From Aeromicrobium terrae (GTDB taxonomy: Bacteria; Actinomycetota; Actinomycetes; Propionibacteriales; Nocardioidaceae), in the NCBI RefSeq assembly GCF_008039565.1, contig NZ_VDUX01000005.1, positions 62,001-126,000 of the forward strand: a stretch of DNA of 64,000 nt, given 5' to 3'. Below the pieces are notes generated by a model. The model was not told the DNA's origin and searched no databases. It saw only the letters and a program-made list of their open reading frames with translations. The first letter of the stretch is position 1, and each line of letters starts with the position of its first letter. Positions 46,389 through 55,751 of this stretch are shown here, one piece after another. Both the position numbers and the translations under genes were made by a program.

Positions 46389-47911
46389 CCGCCATCATCG
46401 AACCCACCACGACCACCGATCCCGGCACCACCGAGACGTTCGAGTCGCTCAACCCGGCCAACGGCGACGTCGTCGGCGTGCACCCGGTCGCCTCGAAGGA
46501 GGACGTCGACGCCGCCGTCGCGCGCGCCCGCGAGGCGTCCGCCTGGTGGCGCGAGCTCGGCTTCGAGGGCCGCCAGGAGCTGCTGATGCAGTGGAAGGGC
46601 GTCATCACCCGGCGGATGGCCCAGCTCGCCGACCTCGTCCACCTCGAGACCGGCAAGCCGCACGGCGACGCCCAGCTCGAGATCGCGCTCGCCATCGACC
46701 ACCTCAACTGGGCCGCCAAGCACGCCAAGAAGGTGCTCGGCCGCCACAAGGTGAGCTCGGGCCTCCTGATGGCCAACCAGGCGTCCTACGTGCAGTACCA
46801 GCCGCTCGGCGTCATCGGCGTCATCGGCCCGTGGAACTACCCGGTCTTCACCCCGATGGGCTCCATCGTCTACGCGCTGTCCGCAGGCAACACCGTGGTG
46901 TTCAAGCCCAGCGAGTACACGCCCGGCGTCGGCCGCTGGCTGGCCGAGTCGTTCGCGGAGGTCGTCCACGGCCGTCCGGTCCTCCAGACCGTCACCGGCC
47001 TCGGCGAGACCGGCAACGCGCTGTGCCTCGCCGACATCGACAAGCTCGCGTTCACCGGCTCCGGCCGCACGGGCAAGAAGGTCATGGCCGCCTGTGCCAC
47101 CAACCTCACGCCGGTGATCATCGAGGCCGGCGGCAAGGACGTGCTGATCGTCGACGAGGACGCCGACCTCGCCGCGGCCGCCGACGCCGCCATCTGGAGC
47201 GGCATGGCGAACGCCGGCCAGACCTGCATCGGCACCGAGCGCGTGTACGTGCACGAGAAGGTGTTCGACCCGTTCATGAAGGAGCTCACCGACCAGGTGC
47301 AGCAGGTGCGCGCCGGTGACGACGCGACGGCGTCGTTCGGGCCGATCACCATGCCGTCGCAGATCGACATCATCAAGAGCCACCTCGACGACGCCGTGGC
47401 CAAGGGCGCCAACGTCGTGATCGGTGGCCCGGAGGCCGTCGGCGAGCGGTTCGTCCAGCCGACGATCCTTTCGCACGTCCCAGAGGACTCCACGGAGATG
47501 ACCGAGGAGACGTTCGGCCCCACCCTCGCGGTGAACCCGGTCAAGACCATGGAGGAGGCCGTCGAGCGCACCAACGCCACGGCCTACGGGCTCGCCGGTG
47601 CCGTGTTCTCCAAGAAGAACGGCATGGCCATCGCCGAGCGCATCCGCTCCGGCATGACGTCGATCAACGCGGTCACCGCGTTCGCCGGCGTCCCGTCGCT
47701 GCCGTTCGGCGGCGTCGGGGAGTCCGGGTTCGGCCGTATCCACGGCCCGGACGGCCTCAAGGAGTTCACCTACGCCAAGGCGATCACCCGGCAGAAGTAC
47801 AAGCCGCTGCTGGCCCTCACGACGTTCGCGCGCGACGCGAAGACCGACAAGCGGGCCGCCACGCTGATCAACCTCATGCACGGAGGCAAGAGCACGCTCC
47901 CCAAGAAGTAG
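46385..47911 (+). CDS. aldehyde dehydrogenase family protein
   Basis: 508-residue NAD(P)-dependent dehydrogenase. PWNYP near 155, VFKPSEYTPGVG, the catalytic Cys in NAGQTCIGTER and the general-base Glu in VIIEAGGKD (usual form ELGGKD). EETFGPTLAV and LPFGGVGESGFGR complete the pattern. C-terminal extension of about 40 basic residues. Its ATG overlaps the GMC stop and AAGGAG precedes it, so the two enzymes form a two-step alcohol-to-acid pair. Confidence 0.92.
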   Translation: MTAIIEPTTTTDPGTTETFESLNPANGDVVGVHPVASKEDVDAAVARAREASAWWRELGFEGRQELLMQWKGVITRRMAQLADLVHLETGKPHGDAQLEIALAIDHLNWAAKHAKKVLGRHKVSSGLLMANQASYVQYQPLGVIGVIGPWNYPVFTPMGSIVYALSAGNTVVFKPSEYTPGVGRWLAESFAEVVHGRPVLQTVTGLGETGNALCLADIDKLAFTGSGRTGKKVMAACATNLTPVIIEAGGKDVLIVDEDADLAAAADAAIWSGMANAGQTCIGTERVYVHEKVFDPFMKELTDQVQQVRAGDDATASFGPITMPSQIDIIKSHLDDAVAKGANVVIGGPEAVGERFVQPTILSHVPEDSTEMTEETFGPTLAVNPVKTMEEAVERTNATAYGLAGAVFSKKNGMAIAERIRSGMTSINAVTAFAGVPSLPFGGVGESGFGRIHGPDGLKEFTYAKAITRQKYKPLLALTTFARDAKTDKRAATLINLMHGGKSTLPKK

Positions 47912-47932
47912 AGCGCCGCAGGTCAGCGCGCC

Positions 47933-47991
47933 TCTGAGGTAGCTGGAGCCCTAACTTAGGGAGGTCGCCCGATGTGGGGGCCTACCTCAGA
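47933..47991. other. nested inverted repeats upstream of the small basic ORF
   Basis: Outer arms TCTGAGGTAG (47933-47942) and CTACCTCAGA (47982-47991) are perfect. Inside, CCCTAA-C-TTAGGG (47949-47961) is a second perfect palindrome that includes a possible -10 TAACTT. Operator or terminator. Confidence 0.6.
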
Positions 47992-48028
47992 AGACCAGGA
48001 TCGAAGCACCAAGAAAGAGGTGCTCATC

Positions 48029-48187
48029 ATGATCCTGAACCCCCAGGACTACATCCCCGTCGAGGTAGCACTGCGCACCACCCGCGCGCAGCAGGCCTAC
48101 CGGGCCCAGCCTCGACGCACCGTCCGTCGTGCTCGTCGTTGGTCGCTGCTCACCCGCAGCGCCCAGCGGCGGGCCGCGGCCGCCTGA
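48029..48187 (+). CDS. 52-residue basic protein upstream of the LuxR-type regulator
   Basis: MILNPQDYIPVEVALRTTRAQ... followed by an arginine-rich half (RRTVRRARRW) and ending AQRRAAAA. GAGG lies 8 nt before the ATG. The stop and the next ATG overlap by one base (TGATG), so translation of the regulator could be coupled to it. Similar short basic frames occur in Nocardioidaceae-type genomes from memory; function unknown. Confidence 0.6.
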   Translation: MILNPQDYIPVEVALRTTRAQQAYRAQPRRTVRRARRWSLLTRSAQRRAAAA

Positions 48188-51057
48188 TGTCAGTGTCATT
48201 CGCCACAATGGACGGCATGGCCGTCGATCACGCAGCACCGCTCGTCGGTCGCGACGAGGAGCTCGCGCAGCTGAAGGCCGCGATCGGCCTCAGCGGCGAC
48301 GCCGGCTCCGGCGCCGTGCTGCTGGGCGGTGACGCCGGCATCGGCAAGACCCGTCTGGTCACCGAGCTCGTCGACCAGGCGCGCGACGCCGGCCGGCAGA
48401 TCCTCGTCGGCCACTGTCTCGACCTCGGCGACAGCGCCCTGCCCTTCGCCCCGTTCGCCGAGGCCTTCTCGTCCCTCGACGACGCCGACCGTGAGCGCAT
48501 CACGGCCGAGGCTCCGGCCCTCGGACCCATGATCTCTGCCGCTCCGGCCGGGGGAGACCGCGCCGACATCCTCTCCGCCGTCGCCCGCGGCCTCGACGCG
48601 CTCGCCGAGACCGGCCCGATCCTCCTCGTCGTGGAGGACGCCCACTGGGCCGAGGCCTCCACCCGGCACGCCCTCCAGTTCGTCCTCGCGCGTCGCTTCG
48701 TCAACGACGTCGCCGTGGTCGTCACGTATCGCACGGACGACCTCCACCGCCGCCACCCGCTCCGCACCGCCGTGGCCGAGTGGTCGCGGCTCCCGGGCGT
48801 GCGTCGCGTCGAGCTCGCCCCGCTCGACGACGTCTCCGTCGCCGCTCTGCTCCGCTCGCGTGAGGAGAGCCGGCTCACGCAGGCCGGCGTCTCGGCGATC
48901 GTGCGGCGGGCCGGTGGCAACGCCTTCTACGCCGAGGAGCTGCTCGACGCCGGGCTGGCCGACGGCGCCCTCCCCGAGAGCCTCGCCGACCTGGTGCTCG
49001 TCCGACTCGACCGCCTCGACGACGACGCCCGCCAGGTCGTCGCGGCCGTGGCCTCCGGGGGCGGCCGCGCGTCCGACGACATCCTCGCCGAGGTCGTCGG
49101 TCTCGAGCCGGCCCGCTTCGACGCCGCCGTGCGCGACGCCCTCGACCACAAGGTGCTGGTGCTGCGCGACGGCGGCCTCGCCTTCCGCCACGCTCTGCTC
49201 GCCGAGGCCGTCCGCGAGGACCTGCTCCCCGGGCAGCGCATCCGCCAGCACGCCGCGTTCCTCGCCGCTCTCACCCGCCCCGGCGCGGAGGGGGCCGCGC
49301 GGGAGATCGCCCACCACGCCGAAGGAGCCGGCGACCTCGCCACCGCGTTCACCGCCAGCATCGACGCCGCCGTCGAGGCCGTCTGCATCGGCGGCTACGA
49401 CGAGGCTGCCGGGCACTACCAGCGCGCCCTCACCATGCTCGAGGCCGCACCGGAGGGCACGGACGTCGTCGCGCTGCTGCTGTCCACGGCCGAGGCGCTC
49501 ACGGGCGCCGGGCGCCTCCGCACCGCGGCCAAGCTGCTGCGGGCCCAGCTCGACCAGTCCGGGCTCAGCGAGCTCGACCGCGGCCGGCTGCTCGTCGCGC
49601 TGGGCGACGTCACCTTCTTCTCCGACGACGACGACGGCGCCCTCGAGGTCAGCGCCGAGGCCCTCGCCGTGGTGCCGGACGAGCGCACCGAGCTGCGCGC
49701 CCGTGCCGAGGCGCTGCGGGCCCGGACGTTCTCGTCCGTCCGCCGCTGGGACGAGGCCCTCGAGCACGCCGAGCGTGCGCTCGCCATCGCCGAGGAGCTC
49801 GACGCCGTCGAGATCGCGCTCGACGCGCAGGGCACGTCCACGTACGTGCTGTCCCGCACCGGCCTCGAGGTCGACAAGGCACACCGCCTGTACCTCGACC
49901 TGATCGAGTCCACCCGCGCCTCCGGCGACGTCCACAGCGAGCTGCGCGCCCTCCAGCACCTCGCGTTCGTGCACTTCAACGCCGGCAACCTGCCGGAGGC
50001 CGAGCAGTACTTCCGCGAGGGCATGGCCCGGGCCGAGGCCACGGGCCGCTCCTGGGCGCCGTACGGCTTCGACGGCCGGTTCTTCGCCGCCGTCACGTCG
50101 TACGTCCGGGGGCGGTGGGACGACGTCCTCGCCCTGCAGAAGGTCGACGACGGCGTGCCCAAGCTCGTCCGCAACACGCTCGACTCCGTGGCGCTGCTGG
50201 TGGCGGCCGGCCGCGGGCAGGAGCCGGCCAAGGGTGAGGTCGCCCGGCTGAGGGGCGAGTGGGCGCACGACCTCGCACTCGCCGTGCACAGCGGCACGGC
50301 CATGATCGAGCTGCAGGGCAACGCCGGCGACGCGGTCGCCGCCACCGAGGTCCACGACGCCCTCGCGGACCTGCTCGCCCGCACCTGGCACTCCACCCTG
50401 AGCCCGGCTCGCCTCCGCATGACGTCCCTCCTTCTCTCCGCCCACGCCGCCACGGCCGGCCAGCGCAGTGCCGCCGAGAACCAGGCCACGGTCGAGTGGG
50501 CCACGGCGCTGGTCGCCGAGGTCGACCACGTCCTCATCGAGTGGCCCACGCTCGGCCCGGAGGGCCACGCGTGGCACCAGCGGATGCACGCCGAGCTCGG
50601 CCGCCTGCGCTGGCTCACCGGCGTCGACCCGCTGCCGGTCGCGGAGCTGGAGCGCCTGTGGCGCACCGCGCTCGAGTCGTTCGACCAGCTCGGCGACCCG
50701 TACGAGCACGCCCGCTCGGCCACACGGCTCGCCGCGGTGCTGAGTGCGGCCGGGCGCGACGCCGAGGCCGAGGAGCTGCTCGCCGGGGCCCGTCAGGTCG
50801 CCCAGGAGATCGGCGCCAAGCCGCTGCTGGCCGAGATCTCGTCGGGCGCCGCACCGGAGCGCTCGGCCGACCTCACCCGCCGCGAGCGCGAGGTGCTCGA
50901 GCTGGTCAGCGTCGGCCGCACCAACGGCGAGATCGCCGCCCAGCTGTTCATCAGCACCAAGACGGCGTCGGTGCACGTGTCCAACATCCTGGCCAAGCTC
51001 GGGGCGTCCAGTCGCACCGAGGCCGCCGCCATCGCCAACCGTCGCGGACTGCTCTGA
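48187..51057 (+). CDS. LuxR-family transcriptional regulator with AAA ATPase domain (LAL type)
   Basis: 956 residues. N-terminal ATPase: LVGRDEELAQLK, Walker A GGDAGIGKTRL, Walker B-like LLVVEDAHWAE. A long helical, TPR-like middle (about 380-870) follows. The C-terminal LuxR helix-turn-helix reads LTRREREVLELVSVGRTNGEIAAQLFISTKTASVHVSNILAKLGA. Such regulators respond to an unknown ligand, often carbohydrates. Start uncertain: ATG 48187 is coupled to the small ORF; ATG 48217 has CACAAT 7 nt upstream. The target may be its own leader palindromes. Confidence 0.9.
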   Translation: MSVSFATMDGMAVDHAAPLVGRDEELAQLKAAIGLSGDAGSGAVLLGGDAGIGKTRLVTELVDQARDAGRQILVGHCLDLGDSALPFAPFAEAFSSLDDADRERITAEAPALGPMISAAPAGGDRADILSAVARGLDALAETGPILLVVEDAHWAEASTRHALQFVLARRFVNDVAVVVTYRTDDLHRRHPLRTAVAEWSRLPGVRRVELAPLDDVSVAALLRSREESRLTQAGVSAIVRRAGGNAFYAEELLDAGLADGALPESLADLVLVRLDRLDDDARQVVAAVASGGGRASDDILAEVVGLEPARFDAAVRDALDHKVLVLRDGGLAFRHALLAEAVREDLLPGQRIRQHAAFLAALTRPGAEGAAREIAHHAEGAGDLATAFTASIDAAVEAVCIGGYDEAAGHYQRALTMLEAAPEGTDVVALLLSTAEALTGAGRLRTAAKLLRAQLDQSGLSELDRGRLLVALGDVTFFSDDDDGALEVSAEALAVVPDERTELRARAEALRARTFSSVRRWDEALEHAERALAIAEELDAVEIALDAQGTSTYVLSRTGLEVDKAHRLYLDLIESTRASGDVHSELRALQHLAFVHFNAGNLPEAEQYFREGMARAEATGRSWAPYGFDGRFFAAVTSYVRGRWDDVLALQKVDDGVPKLVRNTLDSVALLVAAGRGQEPAKGEVARLRGEWAHDLALAVHSGTAMIELQGNAGDAVAATEVHDALADLLARTWHSTLSPARLRMTSLLLSAHAATAGQRSAAENQATVEWATALVAEVDHVLIEWPTLGPEGHAWHQRMHAELGRLRWLTGVDPLPVAELERLWRTALESFDQLGDPYEHARSATRLAAVLSAAGRDAEAEELLAGARQVAQEIGAKPLLAEISSGAAPERSADLTRREREVLELVSVGRTNGEIAAQLFISTKTASVHVSNILAKLGASSRTEAAAIANRRGLL

Positions 51058-51066
51058 CCGCCTCAC

Positions 51067-51072
51067 TACGCT
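51067..51072 (+). promoter_or_regulatory. -10 box of leaderless promoter (SGNH hydrolase gene)
   Basis: TACGCT ends 6 nt before the GTG at 51079. Confidence 0.55.
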
Positions 51073-51078
51073 GAGCGG

Positions 51079-51882
51079 GTGAGCTTCTCCCGCTTCGTCG
51101 CCCTGGGCGACTCGTTCACCGAGGGCGTGGGCGACGTCGACCCCGACCGGCCCAACGGCGTCCGCGGCTGGGCCGACCGCGTGGCCGAGGTGCTCGCTGC
51201 CGGCTCCGACGACTTCCGGTACGCCAACCTCGCCATCCGCGGCCGCAAGCTCCGGCCGATCCTGGCCGAGCAGCTCGAGCCCGCCATCGCCCTCGAGCCC
51301 GACCTGGTCACCATCTACGCCGGTGCCAACGACATCATGCGTCCGTCGGTCGACATCGACGGCCTGCTGGTCGACTACGACGCCGCGGTCGGGCGCCTCG
51401 CGGCCACCGGCGCTCGGGTGGTGCTGTTCACCGCGTTCGACCCGGGTGGCTTCCCGATCTTCGGCACCATGCGCGGCCGGTTCGCCACCTACAACGAGCT
51501 CGTCCGCGAGATCGCCGAGAAGCACGGCACGACGCTCGTCGACTACTGGCGCATGCGCGAGTACCGCGACCCCGGCATGTGGGCCGAGGACCGGATGCAC
51601 ATGTCCAGCGCCGGCCACCAGCGCATGGCGATGGCCGTGCTCGACGCGATCGGCGTCGACCACGAGCTGGTCGAGCTCGACCTCCCGCCGGCGCCCCAGC
51701 TCAGCAAGGCCGAGCGACGGGCCGCCAACCTCGACTGGGCCAAGGCGCACGCGGCCCCCTGGGTGAAGCGCCGGCTCACCGGCAAGTCCTCCGGCGACGC
51801 GCTCGACCCGCGCTACCCGACGCTGGGCCCGGTCAGCCCTGCAGCCAGTCGCTCACCGGGACGCGCTCGGCGAACGAGCTGA
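51079..51882 (+). CDS. SGNH/GDSL-family hydrolase
   Basis: 267 residues. Block I FVALGDSFTEGVGD (nucleophile Ser), Gly in NLAIRGRK, Asn in IYAGANDIM, and the Asp/His pair in EDRMHMSSAGHQR. Probably an esterase or lipase on small acyl substrates. No signal peptide, so cytoplasmic. The last 50 bases overlap the convergent gene, giving an Arg/Ser/Pro-rich tail unlikely to be part of the fold. Confidence 0.9.
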   Translation: MSFSRFVALGDSFTEGVGDVDPDRPNGVRGWADRVAEVLAAGSDDFRYANLAIRGRKLRPILAEQLEPAIALEPDLVTIYAGANDIMRPSVDIDGLLVDYDAAVGRLAATGARVVLFTAFDPGGFPIFGTMRGRFATYNELVREIAEKHGTTLVDYWRMREYRDPGMWAEDRMHMSSAGHQRMAMAVLDAIGVDHELVELDLPPAPQLSKAERRAANLDWAKAHAAPWVKRRLTGKSSGDALDPRYPTLGPVSPAASRSPGRARRTS

Positions 51883-52627
51883 ACGACCCCTGGTCGCGGA
51901 TGTCGGTGGCCGCCTTGGCGAGCGCGCCGACCGCCGCCCACGCGAGCTGACCGCCGACGCTCACCCGCTGCGCCCCGGCCGACACGATCTCCTCGAGCGT
52001 GAAGCCGGCGTGTGCGAGCACGCTCTGCGGGACCGACGTCGCCTCGGAGATCGCGCGGATCTGCGCTACGTCGGTGAGTCCGGGTGCGAACACGACGTCC
52101 GCGCCGGCCTGCTCGTAGGCCTGCAGCCGCGCGATGGTGTCGTCGAGGTCCGGGTTGCCGCGGATCAGGTTCTCGGCCCGCCCGGTGAGGGTGAACGGGA
52201 AGTCGAGTGCCCAGGCCGCCTCCGCGGCGGCCGCCATCCGCTCGGCGGCCAGCGAGGCGTCGTAGATCCCGGTCTCCGGGTCCCAGTCCTCGATGGAGCC
52301 GCCGACGGCGCCCGCCTCGGCCACGCGCTGGACCGCGAGGGCCGCGTCCTCGGGCGACGGCCCGAACCCGTTCTCCAGGTCCACCGCGACCGGGATGGTG
52401 GTGGCCTCGGCGAGGGACCGGGTGTGGTCGACGACCTCGTCGAGCGTGACGTGGCCGTCGGGACGCCCGAGGGTGAACGCGAAGCCGCTGCTCGTGGTGG
52501 CGAGCGCCTGGAAGCCGAGCGCCTGCAGGACCCGGGCGGAACCGGCGTCCCACGGGTTGGGGAACACGAACGGGTCGCCCGCGTGAAGCGCGCGGAACGC
52601 CTCGGCCTTCTCCAGCTGCGAGGTCAT
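51833..52627 (-). CDS. isocitrate lyase/phosphoenolpyruvate mutase family protein
   Basis: 264-residue TIM barrel. FVFPNPWDAGSARVLQALG, ATTSSGFAFTLGRPDG, the metal-binding VDLENGFG and GGSIEDWD are family marks; RAENLIRGNPD follows. It lacks the KKCGH lyase motif of true isocitrate lyase, so it is of the PEP mutase/oxaloacetate hydrolase-like branch. Its ATG overlaps the menF stop (ATGA on the minus strand), so it is the second gene of the menF transcript. Substrate unknown. Confidence 0.88.
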   Translation of the reverse strand: MTSQLEKAEAFRALHAGDPFVFPNPWDAGSARVLQALGFQALATTSSGFAFTLGRPDGHVTLDEVVDHTRSLAEATTIPVAVDLENGFGPSPEDAALAVQRVAEAGAVGGSIEDWDPETGIYDASLAAERMAAAAEAAWALDFPFTLTGRAENLIRGNPDLDDTIARLQAYEQAGADVVFAPGLTDVAQIRAISEATSVPQSVLAHAGFTLEEIVSAGAQRVSVGGQLAWAAVGALAKAATDIRDQGSFSSFAERVPVSDWLQG

Positions 52628-53895
52628 CGCGGGCTGAGGGCGTCGCGCACGGGGATCAGCTTCGCGTCGGCCTCGGCCAGCTCGTCGGCCGGCACCGAGT
52701 CCGCGACGATGCCGCAGCCGGCGAACAGGCGCACCCGGGTGCCCGACTCGTCCTCGACCTGAGCCGACCGCAGCCCGATGCCCCACTCGCCGTCGCCGGA
52801 GGCGCCGATCCAGCCGACCGGTCCGGCGTACCGGCCGCGGTCCAGCCGCTCGATCTCGTCGATCAGCTCGACGGCCAGCTTGGTGGGCGTGCCGCCCACG
52901 GCCGCCGACGGGTGCAGTGACTCCGCCAGGGCCAGCACGCTCGCGTCGTCGCGGATGACGCCGGTGACGTCCGTGGCGAGGTGCATGACGTTGGGCAGGT
53001 GCAGCACGAACGGCGACTCCGGCACGTTCATGCTGGTGCAGTGCGGCGCGAGCGCCTCGGCCACGGAGCGCACGGCGTACTCGTGCTCCTCGAGGTCCTT
53101 GCTGGAGCGGGCCAGCGACGCGGCGAGGGTGAGGTCGTGGGTGTCGTCGCCGGTGCGGCGGATGGTGCCGGCGAGCACGCGCGAGGTGATCAGTCCGCGC
53201 TCGAGGCGGACCAGCATCTCCGGCGTGGAGCCGAAGAAGCCGTCGACGTGGAACGTCCAGCACTCCGGGTAGTCGTCGGCGAGCCGGGTGAGCGGGGCCC
53301 GGACGTCGAGGGGCGCGTCGAGCTCCGCCACCAGGGTGCGGGCGAGCACGACCTTGTCCAGGCCGCCGTCAGCGATGCGCCCGACCGCGTCGGCGACGAT
53401 CTCCTGCCACGTGGTGGGGCCGACCGGGCCGTCGGAGAACGTGACGCCCGTGGGCTCGAGCGGGGGCTCGGTGGCGGACAGCAGCGGGGGCATCGAGATG
53501 CCGGAACCGACGACGGTGACCCACGACCGGCCGTCGCGGCGGCCGACGACCACCTCGGGGACGACGAGGCCGCTGCCGGCCGAGCCGCCGGAGAACGTGA
53601 AGGTGCCGAAGGCCACCAGGCCCGTGCCCGGGACGTCGACCTCGTCGCGCACGACCGAGTGGCGGGTGATCTCGCGCCACCAGGACGAGGCGTCGTCGAA
53701 GCGCCGCACGCCGGACGTCTCGCAGGACGCTGCCCGGCCCCAGCCGACCAGTCCGTCGCCGTGGTGGATCCACGCGTAGGCCTCGTCGCGGGGAAGGAGC
53801 GAGAGGAGCGGACCGGGGTCGTCGATCTCGACCGTCCGGACCAGCAGAGGAACCGCGCCAGGTGCTGAGGCGGGGTCGAGAACGGGGTTGTTCAC
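52624..53895 (-). CDS. menF: isochorismate synthase
   Basis: Converts chorismate to isochorismate, feeding MenD. 423 residues. Chorismate-binding motifs are [60 protein letters not shown] and FAGCGIV. GTG at 53895 is set by TACTGT 7 nt upstream; the frame open to 54702 is antisense to menG. The menaquinone context favours MenF over a siderophore EntC role. Confidence 0.93.
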   Translation of the reverse strand: MNNPVLDPASAPGAVPLLVRTVEIDDPGPLLSLLPRDEAYAWIHHGDGLVGWGRAASCETSGVRRFDDASSWWREITRHSVVRDEVDVPGTGLVAFGTFTFSGGSAGSGLVVPEVVVGRRDGRSWVTVVGSGISMPPLLSATEPPLEPTGVTFSDGPVGPTTWQEIVADAVGRIADGGLDKVVLARTLVAELDAPLDVRAPLTRLADDYPECWTFHVDGFFGSTPEMLVRLERGLITSRVLAGTIRRTGDDTHDLTLAASLARSSKDLEEHEYAVRSVAEALAPHCTSMNVPESPFVLHLPNVMHLATDVTGVIRDDASVLALAESLHPSAAVGGTPTKLAVELIDEIERLDRGRYAGPVGWIGASGDGEWGIGLRSAQVEDESGTRVRLFAGCGIVADSVPADELAEADAKLIPVRDALSPR

Positions 53896-53902
53896 GCCCT
53901 CG

Positions 53903-53908
53903 ACAGTA
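53903..53908 (-). promoter_or_regulatory. -10 box of leaderless menF promoter
   Basis: Minus-strand TACTGT ends 7 nt before the GTG at 53895. Confidence 0.55.
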
Positions 53909-53928
53909 CCCGTGCGAGAGTGATCCCC

Positions 53929-54624
53929 GTGACTCGAGCCGGTCTGGACAAGCAGCCTCGCGACGTGGCTCGCATGTTCGACGACGTCGCCCGCCGCTAC
54001 GACCTGACGAACGACGTGCTGTCGATGGGACAGGACCGTCGGTGGCGTCGCCGCGTGGTCTCCGTGCTCGACCCGCGGCCGGGTGAGCGGGTGCTCGATC
54101 TCGCTGCCGGCACGGGCACGTCGAGCCAGCCGTTCGCCGACGCGGGGGCCGTCGTCGTCCCGTGCGACTTCTCCCTCGGCATGCTCCAGGTCGGCAAGCG
54201 GAACCTTCCGAAGCTCCCCTTCACCGCGGGCGACGGCATGGCGCTGCCGTTCGCGGACGGGTCCTTCGACGCGGTCACGATCTCCTTCGGCCTGCGCAAC
54301 ATCCACGACCCCGTCCAGGGCCTGCGCGAGCTGCGCCGGGTGACGCGCCCCGGCGGGCGCATCGTCGTCTGCGAGTTCAGCACCCCCACCTGGACCCCGT
54401 TCGAGACCGTCTACTCCAACTACTTGATGAAGGCTCTCCCGCGCATCGCCGAGAAGGTCTCGTCCAACCCGGAGTCGTACGTCTACCTCGCCGAGTCCAT
54501 CCGGTCCTGGCCGGACCAGAAGGGCCTGGCGAAGCTGATGGTCGAGGCCGGCTGGGGCAAGGTCGACTGGGTCAACCTCACCGGGGGCGTCGTCGCCCTC
54601 CACTGCTCCGTCAATCCCGGCTAG
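53929..54624 (+). CDS. menG: demethylmenaquinone methyltransferase
   Basis: Last step of menaquinone synthesis: SAM-dependent C-methylation. 231 residues. [29 protein letters not shown] is the UbiE/MenG start; [17 protein letters not shown] is the SAM site, [10 protein letters not shown] and [14 protein letters not shown] follow. I chose GTG 53929 because the conserved N-terminus begins there; GTG 53920 would add three residues. It lies directly before the nuo operon. Confidence 0.95.
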   Translation: MTRAGLDKQPRDVARMFDDVARRYDLTNDVLSMGQDRRWRRRVVSVLDPRPGERVLDLAAGTGTSSQPFADAGAVVVPCDFSLGMLQVGKRNLPKLPFTAGDGMALPFADGSFDAVTISFGLRNIHDPVQGLRELRRVTRPGGRIVVCEFSTPTWTPFETVYSNYLMKALPRIAEKVSSNPESYVYLAESIRSWPDQKGLAKLMVEAGWGKVDWVNLTGGVVALHCSVNPG

Positions 54625-54665
54625 GTAGCCGTGGGACCTCTGTTCCGTCCCGGCGGCGACGGGCG

Positions 54666-54704
54666 TAAGGTGTCGTGCGACACACGTTGTGAAGTCGTTC
54701 ACAA
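54666..54704 (+). promoter_or_regulatory. nuo promoter with Rex box
   Basis: A possible -10 TAAGGT (54666-54671) is followed by a perfect 14-bp palindrome GTGTCGTGCGACAC (54670-54683) and by TTGTGAAGTCGTTCACAA (54687-54704), a perfect match to the Rex consensus TTGTGAANNNNTTCACAA. Position just downstream of the start site suits repression of nuoA-onward by Rex. Confidence 0.8.
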
Positions 54705-54734
54705 GCGCACGAATAACGGCTGGAGGGAGGCGCC

Positions 54735-55094
54735 ATGACGGTCTACACGCCGATCCTGGTGCTGGGAGGCCTGGCCGCCGCGTTCGCGATCTTCAGCGTC
54801 GGCATCGCGCCGCTCACCGGCCCCAAGCGCTACAACCGCGCCAAGCTGGACCGCTACGAGTCGGGCATCGAGCCGAGCCCGCTGCCGGAGGGCGGCGGCC
54901 GCATCTCGGTCCGCTACTTCATCATCGCGATGCTGTTCATCGTCTTCGACATCGAGATCATCTTCTTGTACCCGTTCGCCGTGGCGTTCGACGCGCTCGG
55001 CTGGTTCGGCCTGGTCGAGATGTTCATCTTCATGGCCACGGTGTTCATCGCCTACGCCTACGTCTGGCGCCGCGGAGGTCTGGAATGGGACTGA
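54735..55094 (+). CDS. nuoA: NADH-quinone oxidoreductase subunit A
   Basis: 119-residue membrane subunit of complex I. Three helices (VLGGLAAAFAIFSVGIAPL, ISVRYFIIAMLFIVFDIEIIFLYPFAVAF, VEMFIFMATVFIAYAYVW) and the conserved loop YESGIEP. GGAGGGAGG precedes the ATG. First gene of the operon under the Rex box. Confidence 0.97.
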   Translation: MTVYTPILVLGGLAAAFAIFSVGIAPLTGPKRYNRAKLDRYESGIEPSPLPEGGGRISVRYFIIAMLFIVFDIEIIFLYPFAVAFDALGWFGLVEMFIFMATVFIAYAYVWRRGGLEWD

Positions 55095-55109
55095 GCGAAG
55101 CGAAGTCCC
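55087..55109 (+). other. short hairpin at the nuoA stop
   Basis: GGGACT (55087-55092) and AGTCCC (55104-55109) flank an 11-base loop that holds the nuoA stop. The remaining gap to nuoB (102 bases) shows only the nuoB ribosome-binding site AAAGGGG. Confidence 0.4.
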
Positions 55110-55196
55110 CGATCAGCACAGCACGGTCGGGATCCCGCGTCGGGCCCTGCTCCGCGGGGATGAAGCGAGGCGCAAAGTTTCACGAAAGGGGCCGAC

Positions 55197-55751
55197 GTGG
55201 GAATTGAGGAAAAGCTTCCTAGCGGGATCCTGCTCTCCACCGTCGAGGGTCTCGCCGGCTACATGCGCAAGGCGTCGTTCTGGCCCGCCACGTTCGGCCT
55301 CGCCTGCTGCGCGATCGAGATGATGACGTTCGGCGCCCCCCGGTTCGACTCGGCCCGCTTCGGCATGGAGGTCTTCCGGCCGTCGCCGCGCCAGGCCGAC
55401 CTGATGATCGTCGCCGGCCGCGTCAGCAACAAGATGGCGCCGGTCGTCCGCCAGATCTACGACCAGATGGCGGCCCCCAAGTACGTCCTCGCGATGGGCG
55501 TCTGCGCCAGCTCCGGCGGCATGTTCAACAACTACGCGATCGTCCAGGGCGTCGACCACATCGTCCCCGTCGACATGTACCTCCCGGGCTGCCCGCCCCG
55601 CCCGGAGATGCTGATCGACGCGGTCCTCAAGCTCCACGACTCCATCCAGCACGAGAAGCTCGGCGCCCACCGCGCGGCGCAGATCGAGGAGCTCGAGCTC
55701 GAGGCACTGCAGGCCACGCCCACCTCGGCCATGAAGGGGCTCATGCGCTGA
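55197..55751 (+). CDS. nuoB: NADH-quinone oxidoreductase subunit B
   Basis: 184 residues; carries the N2 4Fe-4S cluster next to the quinone site. The tandem Cys pair is in [10 protein letters not shown], with further ligands in [15 protein letters not shown] and [12 protein letters not shown] start with AAAGGG upstream. TGATG overlap with nuoC. Confidence 0.97.
   Translation: MGIEEKLPSGILLSTVEGLAGYMRKASFWPATFGLACCAIEMMTFGAPRFDSARFGMEVFRPSPRQADLMIVAGRVSNKMAPVVRQIYDQMAAPKYVLAMGVCASSGGMFNNYAIVQGVDHIVPVDMYLPGCPPRPEMLIDAVLKLHDSIQHEKLGAHRAAQIEELELEALQATPTSAMKGLMR

Noticed and set aside
48196..51750. An 1184-codon open frame antisense to the LuxR-type gene
   Set aside because: Its codon pattern mirrors the sense gene and it has no domain motifs; long antisense frames are expected in DNA this GC-rich.
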